This document shows positions 45,940 to 55,415 of a DNA stretch of 64,000 nt, one piece after another (the stretch's first letter is position 1; the number at the start of each line of letters is the position of its first letter). The position numbers and the translations under genes are program-made. Location of the stretch: NCBI GenBank assembly GCA_913020115.1, contig CAJWBQ010000001.1, forward strand, positions 186,001 through 250,000, given 5' to 3'. The DNA comes from an uncultured Cellvibrionales bacterium. Lineage in GTDB: Bacteria; Pseudomonadota; Gammaproteobacteria; Pseudomonadales; Cellvibrionaceae. The notes under the pieces are model-generated. The model was given only the letters and a program-made list of their open reading frames with translations. It did no database searches and was not told where the DNA came from.

Positions 45940-46326
45940 ATGACGTACTTGCAATTGGCTTATGCTCATCTGGCAACGGTATTTCCTGCATTTCTCATCG
46001 CTACTTACCTGCTATTGAACCGTAAAGGCACACCTGTTCACAGGCTGTTGGGCAAAACCTACATGGTATTGATGCTGGTGACAGCCACTTTTACTTTGTT
46101 TATGTCCGCGGAGGTAGGTCCAACGTTACTGGACCATTTTGGCTTTATTCATTTGTTCAGCGCTTTGGTGTTTTTCTCCGTACCGTCGGCTTATTTTGCC
46201 GCCAGAAGAGGCGACATTAAAACCCACAAAGGCCGAATGGTGGGGCTGTATATTGGCGGCTTACTCATTGCCGGAAGTTTTGCATTTATGCCAGGGCGAT
46301 TAATTTACAGCTTACTATTTACCTAG
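45940..46326 (+). CDS. DUF2306-like small membrane protein
   Basis: A 128-residue protein with four predicted helices (about 8-25, 42-60, 66-90, 105-125). The segment HRLLGKTYMVLMLVTATFTL and HKGRMVGLYIGGLLIAGSF match the DUF2306 family pattern. It starts 13 bases after the cupin gene and overlaps the convergent methyltransferase gene by 4 bp. Function unknown. Confidence 0.82.
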   Translation: MTYLQLAYAHLATVFPAFLIATYLLLNRKGTPVHRLLGKTYMVLMLVTATFTLFMSAEVGPTLLDHFGFIHLFSALVFFSVPSAYFAARRGDIKTHKGRMVGLYIGGLLIAGSFAFMPGRLIYSLLFT

Positions 46327-47006
46327 CGCCAAGGTTTTTGTGCAAGAAATATTGTATGCCGACTACCCTTGCCCGGGCGTGCTCTCACGGTTCTCTGAGT
46401 TACTTTGTAACCTGCCTTTTTTAAACGAATGGTAAACAAGCTGTCTGGTCCAGCGGACCAAATGGCCAGCATGCCTTCAGGGTGCAGAGTGTTGAACATG
46501 GCGTTTAGGCCATCCAGAGAATATAACCAATTGTTGTCTGATTGAGTGAGCCCTTCGGGGCCATTGTCTACATCCAGTAAAATGGCGTGGAGTTTTGCGC
46601 TACCATTTTTAAAGCATTCGCCTACATCGCCCTGGTGTACCTGAGTACGATTGTCTTCTAGCGGTTTACCCGCACAATCGCCCAGTGGACCACGATTCCA
46701 TTCGACCACTTCCGGGATTAATTCGGCGACGGTTACCTTGGATGTGGTCGACACGGCTTTGAGTGCAGCCGCCAGGGTGAAGCCCATACCTAGGCCGCCC
46801 ACCAGTACGTGTGCTTTTTCCTCACTTGCCAATTTAGCACAGCCCAATTCAGCCAAGGCTTCTTCTGAACCATGCACTCGGCTATTCATTAATTCGCCAC
46901 GCACGCCGGACAGGCGAATGGAAAATTCTTCGGCGCGTTGCGACAAGGTAAGCTCACCACCGTCATTGGGAATTTGGGCTACGCCTAATACAGTCCAGGG
47001 GTTCAT
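46323..47006 (-). CDS. Spermidine synthase-like methyltransferase-fold protein
   Basis: This family has a Rossmann fold with a spermidine synthase-like nucleotide-binding site: VLVGGLGMGFTLAAALKAV, VAELIPEVVEWNRG and ILLDVDNGPEGLT. I prefer the ATG at 47006 (protein begins NPWTVLGVAQIP), as GTG 47045 adds 13 weakly conserved residues. 227 residues. No polyamine genes are adjacent, so the substrate is unknown. Confidence 0.88.
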   Translation of the reverse strand: MNPWTVLGVAQIPNDGGELTLSQRAEEFSIRLSGVRGELMNSRVHGSEEALAELGCAKLASEEKAHVLVGGLGMGFTLAAALKAVSTTSKVTVAELIPEVVEWNRGPLGDCAGKPLEDNRTQVHQGDVGECFKNGSAKLHAILLDVDNGPEGLTQSDNNWLYSLDGLNAMFNTLHPEGMLAIWSAGPDSLFTIRLKKAGYKVTQRTVRARPGKGSRHTIFLAQKPWR

Positions 47007-47066
47007 ACAGTCTCGATTATTGGTGGTTGAAATTTCAGCGCGCACTCTACCACAGCTCGCGCCTTA

Positions 47067-48479
47067 TTATTGGTTTAGCCCACGCGCAATCTTGCCTACA
47101 GCTTCTACCGCTGAGGTGATTTGGCCTAAGGGCTGGCCATAATTGAGGCGGATACAATTGCCATAGTCTTCCGTCGCCGAGAATATGGGACCTGGCGCAA
47201 GATTGATCCCTTTGGCTAAACACGCATGGTAGAGCGCGAGCGAATCGATATTGCTGGGTAGTTCTAGCCATAAAAAATATCCGCCTCGAGGGCGAGTGAC
47301 TTTGGTCCCTGCTGGAAAGTGCGAGGCTATGGCACTGGTCATTAGGGCTTGTTGGTCTTCCAAAAAATGCCGCAATCTTCGCAGGTGACGGTCGTAGCCT
47401 CCACGGCTAATGTAGTCGGCAATGGCCAGCTGTGCGGGAACGCTGGCGGAGAGGGTGGTCATTAATTTATCTCGGCGAATTCGCTCTTGGTAGCGCCCGG
47501 CAATGACCCAGCCTATCCGGTAGCCAGGTGCGAGTGATTTAGAAAAGGAGCCACAGTGAATAACCAGGCCCAGCTCATCAAAGGCTTTGGCGGGTTTTGG
47601 GTAAGTGCTGCCAAAGTAGAGCTCGCCATAGACATCGTCTTCAATTAAGGGGACCTCGTATTGGCCCAGCAATGTCACTAGATCCTGCTTTTTGATGTCC
47701 GGCATGGTGGCGCCCATAGGGTTCTGGAAATTACTCATGCACCAGCATGCGCTAATAGTGTTGTTTTTTAGAGCCTCGCTTAGCACCTCCAGATCTAGCC
47801 CCTCGCTGGGGTGTACGGGGATTTCAATGGCTTTAAGTTTAAGGCGCTCAACAATTTGTAGTACGGCATAAAAGGTGGGGGACTCAATCGCCACTAAATC
47901 ACCGGGCTCGGTAATCGCTTGCAATGCTAGGGTGAGCCCCTCTAGAGCGCCATTGGTAATGAGTACTTCGTCTGCGCCGACACTGAGCCCCGAGGTCATA
48001 TATCGAAGCGAGATTGCTCGTCGCAAAGCTTCGTTGCCGGGGCTGAGGTTGGCGCCACTGCTGCTCGGGTTTACATGGCGATTGGCGCGAGCAAGAGATT
48101 GTGCGAGTTTCTCTAGAGGGAAGAGTTCGGCAGCGGGATAAGCCGCGCCCAGGGGGGCTATATCGGTGTCTTGCATAGACTCTAATACAGAGAAGACTAA
48201 CTCGCTGACCGTCACGTCGCTCGATGTTGCTACGGCTTGTGAGGCTTGTGGTTCTGGCAAAAGCCTTGGGGCCTTGTCGCTCACATAATAGCCTGAGCGT
48301 TCGCGGGCGCGAATCAAGCCTCGGCCTTCTAAGCGGTAATAGGCTTGGAATACCGTCGATGGGCTGACACTGTAGCGAGCGCTGGCTTGACGAATTGAGG
48401 GTATGCGATCACCGGCCTTGAGAGCGCCGCTGCGAATAAGCGTGGCTATTTTGTCCGCTAGGGCTTCGTATCGTTTCAT
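47067..48479 (-). CDS. MocR-type regulator: GntR helix-turn-helix fused to aminotransferase domain
   Basis: MocR proteins are transcription regulators that carry a fold-type I aminotransferase domain as PLP sensor. The 470-residue product has a GntR winged helix (about 8-70: DRIPSIRQASARYSVSPSTV) and a class I aminotransferase domain with PLP Lys in SFSKSLAPGYRIGW near residue 311. NFQNPMG and EDDVYGELYF are conserved nucleotide-cofactor contacts. Target promoter unknown; YdcR-like by layout. Confidence 0.92.
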   Translation of the reverse strand: MKRYEALADKIATLIRSGALKAGDRIPSIRQASARYSVSPSTVFQAYYRLEGRGLIRARERSGYYVSDKAPRLLPEPQASQAVATSSDVTVSELVFSVLESMQDTDIAPLGAAYPAAELFPLEKLAQSLARANRHVNPSSSGANLSPGNEALRRAISLRYMTSGLSVGADEVLITNGALEGLTLALQAITEPGDLVAIESPTFYAVLQIVERLKLKAIEIPVHPSEGLDLEVLSEALKNNTISACWCMSNFQNPMGATMPDIKKQDLVTLLGQYEVPLIEDDVYGELYFGSTYPKPAKAFDELGLVIHCGSFSKSLAPGYRIGWVIAGRYQERIRRDKLMTTLSASVPAQLAIADYISRGGYDRHLRRLRHFLEDQQALMTSAIASHFPAGTKVTRPRGGYFLWLELPSNIDSLALYHACLAKGINLAPGPIFSATEDYGNCIRLNYGQPLGQITSAVEAVGKIARGLNQ

Positions 48480-48614
48480 GAGTGGCCAGTTTTAGGCTCG
48501 TGAGACAGGGTGTAACGTGGTTTTGATCTTAATCTGATCCGGTTTTTTAATCAATTTTTGATGCTGTTCTTTTTTTGCCAAGACACTACTCTATTAGTTT
48601 TGAGGAGGATCGCT

Positions 48615-48860
48615 ATGAAACCTTTGGCCCAAGTGAATACTGAGGTACTTGAAGACGAAAAACCTGTGCAAACATTGAGTTTTTTGCAAATGCTGGTGAG
48701 TATTTTGGCCTCGTTTTTTGGTGTACAGAGTGACAAAAACCGCAAACGTGATTTTGAACAAGGCAGGCCCATTCATTTTATTGTGGCGGGGGTGTTTATG
48801 ACGATTGTTTGGTATGTGTGTATTTACCTTATTGTGAAAGTAGTTTTGCATTTCATTTAA
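48615..48860 (+). CDS. DUF2970 family small membrane protein
   Basis: The 81-residue protein starts at ATG 48615 after GAGGAGGA, 5 bases upstream; an earlier in-frame start exists but lacks such a site. The core LVSILASFFGVQSDKNRKRD and HFIVAGVFMTIVWYVCIYLI with one C-terminal helix match the DUF2970 family. Function unknown. No overlap with neighbours; divergent from the MocR gene. Confidence 0.85.
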   Translation: MKPLAQVNTEVLEDEKPVQTLSFLQMLVSILASFFGVQSDKNRKRDFEQGRPIHFIVAGVFMTIVWYVCIYLIVKVVLHFI

Positions 48861-49219
48861 CGCTTATTCACACCTTAAATTTCCTCTTCAAAGGCTGAGT
48901 TGTCACTCAGTTTATCGCCTATATTTCCTCCGATTTGATCAATATCGCCTCGCCCGACTTTGGCTTGTTGTTGTGGCTTGTGATTGAGAGCACATTTTTC
49001 TGTATAAACAATAGGGTAGGATAGCTTGCAAAGGTTGATTCTATGGCGCGTATAGATCGTGCTTACACGGCCCGTAGCGGTGGACTTCTGGGAATATGGC
49101 GTTTATTCTTCAGTAACTTAAGGAATAGCTTGGCGTCTTAATACCAGTAGTAAGCGAATAGGCTAACAATTCGATCCCTGCTCAAATGACTGATTGAGCT
49201 CAATGGAGTAAGCAAAATA
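48861..49219. other. 359-base gap with no supported gene
   Basis: It contains a short palindrome (CTGAGT TGTC ACTCAG near 48894) after the DUF2970 gene and a 32-codon open frame from ATG 49042 without a recognisable ribosome site. GGAGTAAGC just before the next ATG is the ribosome site for the lipoprotein gene. A clear promoter was not recognised. Confidence 0.6.
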
Positions 49220-50956
49220 ATGTTAATGGTAAGTCCTCCCCTGAAAATAATGCGCAATTTAACCCTGTTATCAGTATTAGGTAGTGCTTTAGTCGCCTGT
49301 GGCGGTGGGGGCGGAAGTGACGCTGTTGATCCTCGCACTCAAGGGGGCGGCTCAACTACCGACCCGGCGGCCGCAGTGGTTGTAATGGGAAATGGTACTG
49401 GCGCTGACTTTGTTCAGAATCAGGCCAAAGCCACAGAGACAAGTTTACAAGCGGGGGCCTCAACAGAGATCTCGGTGAATGTAGTGGACAGCAATAATAA
49501 CAATATTGCGGTTACCGACGTTTACTCAATTACTTTTGCCTCCGACTGTGCGTCTAACGGCCTGTCGTCCTTTAGCGCCACAGAGGTGTCGACAGTTTCA
49601 GGCCTTGCGTCAACAACCTACACCGCAGCGGGTTGTTCAGGTGACGATGTTGTCACCGCTTCAGTAACCATTAATGCCGTAATTCACTCTTCTCCTGTTA
49701 CCTTAACAATAGAGTCCGACCAAGTGTTGGGTGTGGAGTTTGTGTCAGTTGTGCCCTCACAGTTGTCATTGGCAGGTTTGGGTGCCGATGAAACCGCAGT
49801 CTTGACCTTCCGCTTAGTGGGCGAGCAATCGGCTCCCATTATTGGTGAAGAAGTTAGTTTCACTACCAGCTCTACCGTTGGTGGTATTCGTCTAGCTGAA
49901 GGTTCGGATACAGACGTAACCGACAGCCAAGGCCTTGTGACAACCGTTTTACAAAGCGGCACCATCTCTACTTCAGTGGAAGTGATTGCTGAACACGTAA
50001 GCACTGGCATCACGGCGAGTTCGGGTGACATTACTATTTCAACCGGCATTCCTGTGGCGAATCGTTTCTCTTTGTCACTGGACAAGCATAATCCCCATGC
50101 TTGGGGTGTCGATGGCGTGGTCATTAATTTTAGCGTGATTGCTTCAGACTTCTTTGGTAACGCCGTGCCAGATGGCACTCGGGTGAGTTTTGCTTCTACA
50201 GAAGCCGGTAATATTGATGATTCGTGTTTGCTGGTAGACGGGCAGTGTTCTGACGTGAAATGGATCAGCGCAAACCCTGGGCCAAGCAATGGCCAAGTGA
50301 CTATACTGGCGCACACCACTGGCGCTGAAGAATTTGACGACCTCAACGGCAACAACGTCTTTGACGCAGGAGACAATTTCAACGTCTCTGGCGACCAAGA
50401 TTTAGCGGAAGCTTACATTGATGAAAATGAAAATGGTTTCTATGACTTGGGCGAATTCTTTGTCGATGCCAATGAGAATACTGTTAGAGACTTAGCGGAC
50501 GGCGAGTGGAACGGACCCTGCATGAGTGGTATTGACCCCTCTGCGCTTTGCCCAGCTAATGTTCCAACCTCAGTAACGATTGCGAGAACTTTCACATTCA
50601 CCATGTCATCGGCTGACGTGGTCTTCTTCAATCAAGGTAACTTTGGAGCGGCAAACGGCACCATTAACCTACCTGGTTTTGGCCTTAGCAACACAATTTC
50701 TAACTTGGTGCTTTCGGATATAAATGGCAATTCATTACCCGGTGGCACTCAAATTGACTTCACTGTTGAAGCGGTTAGTGGCAAGGTAAAACTAGCGGGT
50801 AATACGGCCTTTGAAGTTCCCACAAACACAATTTCCGCTAACGGCCCTTACAGTATTAATTTAGTGCCCGAGGAAACTGGAACCGGAATTCTCACGATGA
50901 CTGTGAAGATCGACGGTGTTCTCGATCAGAGTTTTATCTGGAACCTTACTTTTTAA
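49220..50956 (+). CDS. Ig-like (bacterial Big) repeat lipoprotein with acidic calcium-like loop
   Basis: The 578-residue product begins with ATG 49220 (ATG 49250 is also possible) and has a lipobox LVAC with Cys27, followed by a Gly-rich linker. Several Ig-like domains follow (about 70-170, 175-270, 280-380; e.g. QSAPIIGEEVSFTTSSTVGG). A highly acidic segment lies near 372-425 (DLNGNNVFDAGDNFN, DENENGFYDLGEFF, DANENTVRDLADGE), resembling EF-hand/dockerin-like calcium loops. Likely surface lipoprotein of adhesin type; ligand unknown. Confidence 0.85.
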   Translation: MLMVSPPLKIMRNLTLLSVLGSALVACGGGGGSDAVDPRTQGGGSTTDPAAAVVVMGNGTGADFVQNQAKATETSLQAGASTEISVNVVDSNNNNIAVTDVYSITFASDCASNGLSSFSATEVSTVSGLASTTYTAAGCSGDDVVTASVTINAVIHSSPVTLTIESDQVLGVEFVSVVPSQLSLAGLGADETAVLTFRLVGEQSAPIIGEEVSFTTSSTVGGIRLAEGSDTDVTDSQGLVTTVLQSGTISTSVEVIAEHVSTGITASSGDITISTGIPVANRFSLSLDKHNPHAWGVDGVVINFSVIASDFFGNAVPDGTRVSFASTEAGNIDDSCLLVDGQCSDVKWISANPGPSNGQVTILAHTTGAEEFDDLNGNNVFDAGDNFNVSGDQDLAEAYIDENENGFYDLGEFFVDANENTVRDLADGEWNGPCMSGIDPSALCPANVPTSVTIARTFTFTMSSADVVFFNQGNFGAANGTINLPGFGLSNTISNLVLSDINGNSLPGGTQIDFTVEAVSGKVKLAGNTAFEVPTNTISANGPYSINLVPEETGTGILTMTVKIDGVLDQSFIWNLTF

Positions 50957-50967
50957 TAGAATCTCTA

Positions 50968-50995
50968 CTCCACTCCCGCCTAGGCGGGAATGGAG
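50968..50995. terminator. Palindrome after the Ig-like lipoprotein gene
   Basis: CTCCACTCCCGCC and its near-complement GGCGGGAATGGAG flank a 2-base centre (one mismatch). Lies 11 bases past the stop and between convergent genes. No T-run, so the role as terminator is tentative. Confidence 0.5.
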
Positions 50996-51099
50996 ATTTA
51001 ATATCTGCTCCTCCTTCCTTTGATTCTCATTTACCCTTTCCATCGACAATACCCCGTCCCGTACAGATTTTTTGTAATGCTGCAGGCATGGGCGCTCCC

Positions 51100-51768
51100 T
51101 TAGAACGCACTTCTCAGTCGATTGAACTGAATAGCTTCCGAAATCTCATTGGAAAAATCTTCACTACTGAGCTTCGCGAGCAAAGTAAATGCCGCCTGAT
51201 AGCTCACCGGTCCGCCATTTGAAGTAATAAGGCCCTGATCAACCACAACATTTTGATCGAATACAACCTGGGCTTTGGGAAAAGCGCTTGCGAGCCCTTT
51301 CTCGCCCCCCGCCCAAGTCGTGGCTTTCTTGCCATCTAGCACGCCCGCCTGACCTAAAAGAAAGGCGCCTGAGCAATTACTTGCCATCCAAGAGGCTTCT
51401 TTGGCTTGAGTTTTAATAAAGTGAGTGAGGTCATCATTGTCTAAAACTGGATCCATGTCATAGGCACTGGCAACGATCACAACATCAAATTCTTGTTTGT
51501 CGTAAATGGTGGCATCGGCGACGATGGTTAAACCTTCCTCGGTTTGTATGGTTTTTTGCTGTGTTGCCGAAAGCACAGTAACGGCATAGTCTGAAAACCA
51601 GGCCTTTTTGCTGGCAGCACCAAATACTTCAATAGGTGCGGTAACATCGCTGGTCAGAACGCCGTCAAATACAACAATACCGATGCGCTTGTCGGCGGCG
51701 AAAGTGGAAGAGGCTATTATTGCGCCCAGTAAAATGGCAAAGAATTTCCATTGCAGTGTTTTCATCAT
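51100..51768 (-). CDS. Exported DJ-1/PfpI family protein
   Basis: The 222-residue product has a signal peptide (ends about SSTFAAD), which is unusual for this mostly cytosolic family. The domain core shows GIVVFDGVLTSDVTAPIEVF, VVIVASAYDMD, and the nucleophile elbow ASNCSGAFLL with Cys. TITSNGGPVSYQAAF follows. Family members are often regulators or amidases; the activity here is unknown. Divergent from a LysR gene, so it may be controlled by it. Confidence 0.88.
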   Translation of the reverse strand: MMKTLQWKFFAILLGAIIASSTFAADKRIGIVVFDGVLTSDVTAPIEVFGAASKKAWFSDYAVTVLSATQQKTIQTEEGLTIVADATIYDKQEFDVVIVASAYDMDPVLDNDDLTHFIKTQAKEASWMASNCSGAFLLGQAGVLDGKKATTWAGGEKGLASAFPKAQVVFDQNVVVDQGLITSNGGPVSYQAAFTLLAKLSSEDFSNEISEAIQFNRLRSAF

Positions 51769-51863
51769 AAAGCTCCATAAGTAGTTTAGGCGGCCATTCT
51801 AATTAATTATCATCCGTGATTAAATGTCGTCTCAATAACTACTGTAGTGAAAATAAATCACCA

Positions 51864-52790
51864 ATGGATAAGCTCAATTTATTGAAAATTTTTCTCGCCG
51901 TGGTGGATCAAGGCAGCTTTGCCAGCGCGGCCGTAGCTTTGGCGTTGACACCCTCCGCGGTCAGTAAGGCCATGGCTCGGCTTGAGGGCGAGCTGCACTT
52001 GCAATTGATTTATCGAACAACTCGCAAAGTGACTCTTACGGATGCTGGTTTGCGTTATGCGGCGAAAGCACGGGATCTTCTCCTCGACTTGGAGCTCTGT
52101 GAGGATGGTTTGCGGCAAGGTAATCGCGAGCCTGAGGGTTGTCTTAAGGTGAATCTGCCCGTCTCTTATGGTCGACAGTATGTACTGCCATTGATGGAGG
52201 AGTTTTCTCGCCTACACCCCAAAATACAGCTGCAGCTCAGTTTCGATGATGGTTATGTAGACATGATTGAACACGGTATTGACGTGACTATTCGTAGCGG
52301 CACCCTGGATGACTCTAGTTTAGTGGCGCGACAGCTGAGCCCAATCGATTTTCTTATTTGTGCATCGCCCGACTACGTAAAACGGCATGGGCCAATATTG
52401 CCAGAGCACTATTCGGATCACCCATGGGTGCGCTTTCGCTTCAAGCAGAGTGGACGTCTTAATCCAGTAATGCTTACCCAGGGGAAAAAATTATTGTACA
52501 TAGACCCAGGGCAGCAGTTTATTGTGGATGACGGTGAGGCCTCGGCCACATTGTGCGCGCAGGGTTTGGGGCTAGCTCAGTTGCCACACTTTGTAGCTAG
52601 GCGCTGGTTGCAAGAAAAACAATTGCAGGTTTTAGCTTCGCGAACTCGGCCAAAAGGTCATGGGGTTTGGTTGGTGTACGCTAAGCGAGAATTCTTACCG
52701 GCTAAAATAGAACACTTTGTTCGCTTCGTTGAACATCACGTGCGAGCTCAGGGTGAAACCCCGCGACAAACGTGGGCAGATGACTATTAG
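51864..52790 (+). CDS. LysR-family transcriptional regulator
   Basis: A 308-residue LysR regulator starting at ATG 51864 (an in-frame start at 51816 adds a poor N-terminus). The winged helix (about 1-60) has LLKIFLAVVDQGSFASAAVA and LTPSAVSKAMARLEGEL; the effector domain spans about 90-290. It diverges from the DJ-1/PfpI gene and may control that gene; effector unknown. Confidence 0.92.
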   Translation: MDKLNLLKIFLAVVDQGSFASAAVALALTPSAVSKAMARLEGELHLQLIYRTTRKVTLTDAGLRYAAKARDLLLDLELCEDGLRQGNREPEGCLKVNLPVSYGRQYVLPLMEEFSRLHPKIQLQLSFDDGYVDMIEHGIDVTIRSGTLDDSSLVARQLSPIDFLICASPDYVKRHGPILPEHYSDHPWVRFRFKQSGRLNPVMLTQGKKLLYIDPGQQFIVDDGEASATLCAQGLGLAQLPHFVARRWLQEKQLQVLASRTRPKGHGVWLVYAKREFLPAKIEHFVRFVEHHVRAQGETPRQTWADDY

Positions 52791-52805
52791 GTTTGGGGGA
52801 ATATG

Positions 52806-52838
52806 AAAAAGGCCGTATCCCATAGCGGGTTACGGCCG
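52806..52838 (-). terminator. Rho-independent terminator for the LamG gene
   Basis: Read on the minus strand, GGCCGTAACCC pairs with GGGATACGGCC through a CGCTAT-type loop, followed by TTTTTC. It lies just past the LamG protein stop. Confidence 0.8.
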
Positions 52839-52849
52839 ATGCAGAAGGT

Positions 52850-53965
52850 TTACTGACCTTCGTTGTAGAGGTGAAGTGCTTCGCTGGGCGTTAGGCCGCG
52901 ATTGAACAGGCGTACTTGGTCTAGATTGCCGTTCAGGCCAACAGAGCTGCTGCTCTGAGTGCCTTTTTCAGCTCCGAATGTCAGGCTGCCGTTACCGTCA
53001 AAAATGTCGCTCAGTTCGCCACCGTTAACATAGAGAGATGAGCTTACCTTAGCGCCATTTATGTACATCGAGACGCGATCTAAACCGTTGTTTGTATCTA
53101 GGCTGCCGTTATAAGACACCACAATGTGTTGCCATACGTTCCGGGCTAAATTACCGCCGCGAATAATTCGACGATTCTGCCCTTGGTTGTCGCCATACCA
53201 GCCAAAGAGCACATTATTTTGAGTGTCAGTTTGCAGTACCATTTGGCGAAGAGTGCCACCGTTTTTGTCTGCGGTAGACTTAGTTATTAAGCGATTGAAG
53301 CCCGAAGTGTTGGTTGTTTTCACCCAAAGGCTGAAGGCGAATTTGGCGTCACTGCCTGTGAACACTGTTTTGTGTGCGCTGCCAAAATCAACGATGTTGT
53401 CGGCACGGTTGAAGCTGAGCGCTTGACCAATTAAACCACCGACCTGCTTAACGCCAGAAGCGGTGCCGTGTATGCCATAGCGACTGGCATCGCTGAGTAT
53501 GTTGCTGTTCAAAGCGTCCATGGTGTAAATCGAGACCAGATTCTCGTGCTCGAGTTCTAGTATTTCTTCCAGCGGCTCATTGCCTTGCGCTGATGCGGGA
53601 AGTAAGGCCAGCTTTGTTAGTTTGCAATACCCTTGGAACTGGTTGCCGTCATCGATAGTGGCCGTAACTTGGTGTCCGCCTAGATACGCTGAGAGCAGCA
53701 GGGTTAAAATAAATTCCTCGCTGTCTGAAAGACTTAGGTAGGCAAGTTTACCTAGGCCTTCGTCTTCCCCTGGGCAGGCTTCACTTGCGTCTAACCCCGA
53801 CAGCTGAATACTTGACCAGCTACCAACGCTCGTTTCGCCCTCAGTGGCAATGTGCCCCCGAAGCATGGATACCGAGCCATTGTGGGTTATTTCACTGTGT
53901 GCTGAGGCAAAAAACAGCGAGGCCGACAGAGTGAGTAGTTTGGTCCATTTTGGGGGAGCGATCAT
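52850..53965 (-). CDS. Exported LamG/concanavalin-like domain protein
   Basis: The 371-residue product has a signal peptide (ends about SAHSE). A beta-rich N-terminal part (about 30-125) is followed by a LamG-like jelly-roll domain (about 165-365) with FSLWVKTTNTSGFNRLITK, WQHIVVSYNGSL and GNLDQVRLFNRGLTPSEAL. Such domains bind glycans or proteins at the cell surface. It lies 63 bases after the next gene upstream on the minus strand and ends in an intrinsic terminator. Confidence 0.86.
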   Translation of the reverse strand: MIAPPKWTKLLTLSASLFFASAHSEITHNGSVSMLRGHIATEGETSVGSWSSIQLSGLDASEACPGEDEGLGKLAYLSLSDSEEFILTLLLSAYLGGHQVTATIDDGNQFQGYCKLTKLALLPASAQGNEPLEEILELEHENLVSIYTMDALNSNILSDASRYGIHGTASGVKQVGGLIGQALSFNRADNIVDFGSAHKTVFTGSDAKFAFSLWVKTTNTSGFNRLITKSTADKNGGTLRQMVLQTDTQNNVLFGWYGDNQGQNRRIIRGGNLARNVWQHIVVSYNGSLDTNNGLDRVSMYINGAKVSSSLYVNGGELSDIFDGNGSLTFGAEKGTQSSSSVGLNGNLDQVRLFNRGLTPSEALHLYNEGQ

Positions 53966-54028
53966 GAGGCGTCCTTTGAATAGTGATAGTTCATTTTAAT
54001 TTGGTGTGGCCTTAAATTGGATGCGGCC

Positions 54029-55162
54029 TTACATTTGGTGCAACAGGGCATTTAACTGGCTTTGAGTATTGCGGTGCCGAGTGCCGTCCAACTTAAGTTT
54101 AGGGTTGCTGTTACGCAGAAATTCAGCACGATCAGAGCGGCCGTCGCGATCAAAGTCACCGCGCCCGTCTCTATCGAGGGTGGCAAAGTACAATTGCTCC
54201 CAGAGATCGGGTAAGCCGTCTTTGTCACTGTCGATTTGACTGTGTGTCGCTTGTGTTTTGCGCTGGTGAAACGACTTATTTGACAAATCTAAGCTCACAC
54301 CCGCGGTTGTGCCTGACGAAGAAATTGATGGTGCAGCATTCGCGATAGGGGTAATTGTGGTACTGACAACAATGGGTTTGCGCGATAACCTTGCGGCAAG
54401 CCCACGCCCTTCAGTTTCAGTCGCAGTTGAGGAATGGAGTACCTTGTGACGAATTTCGTAGCTCAGTTCGCCGGATTGATAAACAAACTCGCTGAGTATT
54501 TCTCCCTCACTGTTAGAAAGTGCTAACAGTTGCTTTGAAGCGCTGAAATGAGCGTAGTAAGTCGATAGTTTACTGTTTACTAAACCGCGTATTCTTAGTA
54601 TTTCAAGCGCTGGTATATATTCATAGTCGTCCAGAAAATATATGCCTAATAGATCTTGCAAAATTTCGGTGCTGCGATAGATGCCTTCATCTGTGTCAAG
54701 TGGCAGTGAGGCCAAGACATGGTTTTGATAGCGTGGATTTATATCTGAAGCCGCGGCGATGCTGCGTTCATTGGTCGCGAGAATTGTTGTCATTAAAGAC
54801 GTTATTGGTGATGCTTCGTTGTGGCGACTCTTTGCGCCACTTGGGTAAGTCAATGAAGCCAGGGCGCCATTGCTGTGATAACGAAATGACCAGCGGTAAT
54901 ACCCATTGCCGATGTGTACTGCTTTTTCCAACAACTCGCCCTTGGAGTTGAAGCTCAAGGTTAGTTGCTCGGCATCATTTTGTCGGTTTGGCAGAGACAA
55001 AACAATTTCGCCGGGTGAGCAACTAATAGTTGGTGAGTATTCGGCAATCCAAGCTTCTCTATTTTTCAGGTCGACAACACAGTCTGTTTCAGGAACGTGA
55101 CTGGCGGTGCTGTGCAGCGCTAGCGTAGACAGCGCAAGACCGAATAAATAATCCTTGTTCAT
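54029..55162 (-). CDS. Exported protein with C-terminal thrombospondin type-3/EF-hand-like repeats
   Basis: ATG 55162 gives a signal peptide (MNKDYLFGLALSTLALHSTA). The middle is not recognised; it is beta-rich and has no catalytic motif seen. Near 327-352 an acidic repeat DSDKDGLPDLWEQLYF, DRDGRGDFDRDGRSDRAEFL resembles calcium-binding thrombospondin type-3 repeats. 377 residues. It precedes the LamG gene by 63 bases, so the two may be one surface-protein unit. Confidence 0.75.
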   Translation of the reverse strand: MNKDYLFGLALSTLALHSTASHVPETDCVVDLKNREAWIAEYSPTISCSPGEIVLSLPNRQNDAEQLTLSFNSKGELLEKAVHIGNGYYRWSFRYHSNGALASLTYPSGAKSRHNEASPITSLMTTILATNERSIAAASDINPRYQNHVLASLPLDTDEGIYRSTEILQDLLGIYFLDDYEYIPALEILRIRGLVNSKLSTYYAHFSASKQLLALSNSEGEILSEFVYQSGELSYEIRHKVLHSSTATETEGRGLAARLSRKPIVVSTTITPIANAAPSISSSGTTAGVSLDLSNKSFHQRKTQATHSQIDSDKDGLPDLWEQLYFATLDRDGRGDFDRDGRSDRAEFLRNSNPKLKLDGTRHRNTQSQLNALLHQM

Positions 55163-55415
55163 CACAATTCGCTTAATCCTTGGCAACAGCTATCGAAATT
55201 ATGAGAGGGATTTGCAAAGCCTATGCCAACTATTGGGCGAACAAAAAAACGTCCGAAAGTTACTGTAAAACAGATATATACCCAGAAACCGCTCAATAAA
55301 TCAGCGAAGTGGCGCTGACAGGAAATAAGACTGGCGACAACTTGCCGATAAATAGGCATTGCTTGCCGGAAGAGCGGCGCTGAGTAGACACACAGCGCAG
55401 AATTGAGAAAAGAGT

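Noticed and set aside
48874..49110. Minus-strand open frame ending DKLSDNSAFEEEI with coding-like composition
   Set aside because: No usable start codon occurs before the frame closes upstream; it lacks any family match I recognise.
49042..49140. 32-codon frame starting ATGGCGCGT
   Set aside because: No ribosome site and no recognisable features; chance frame likely.
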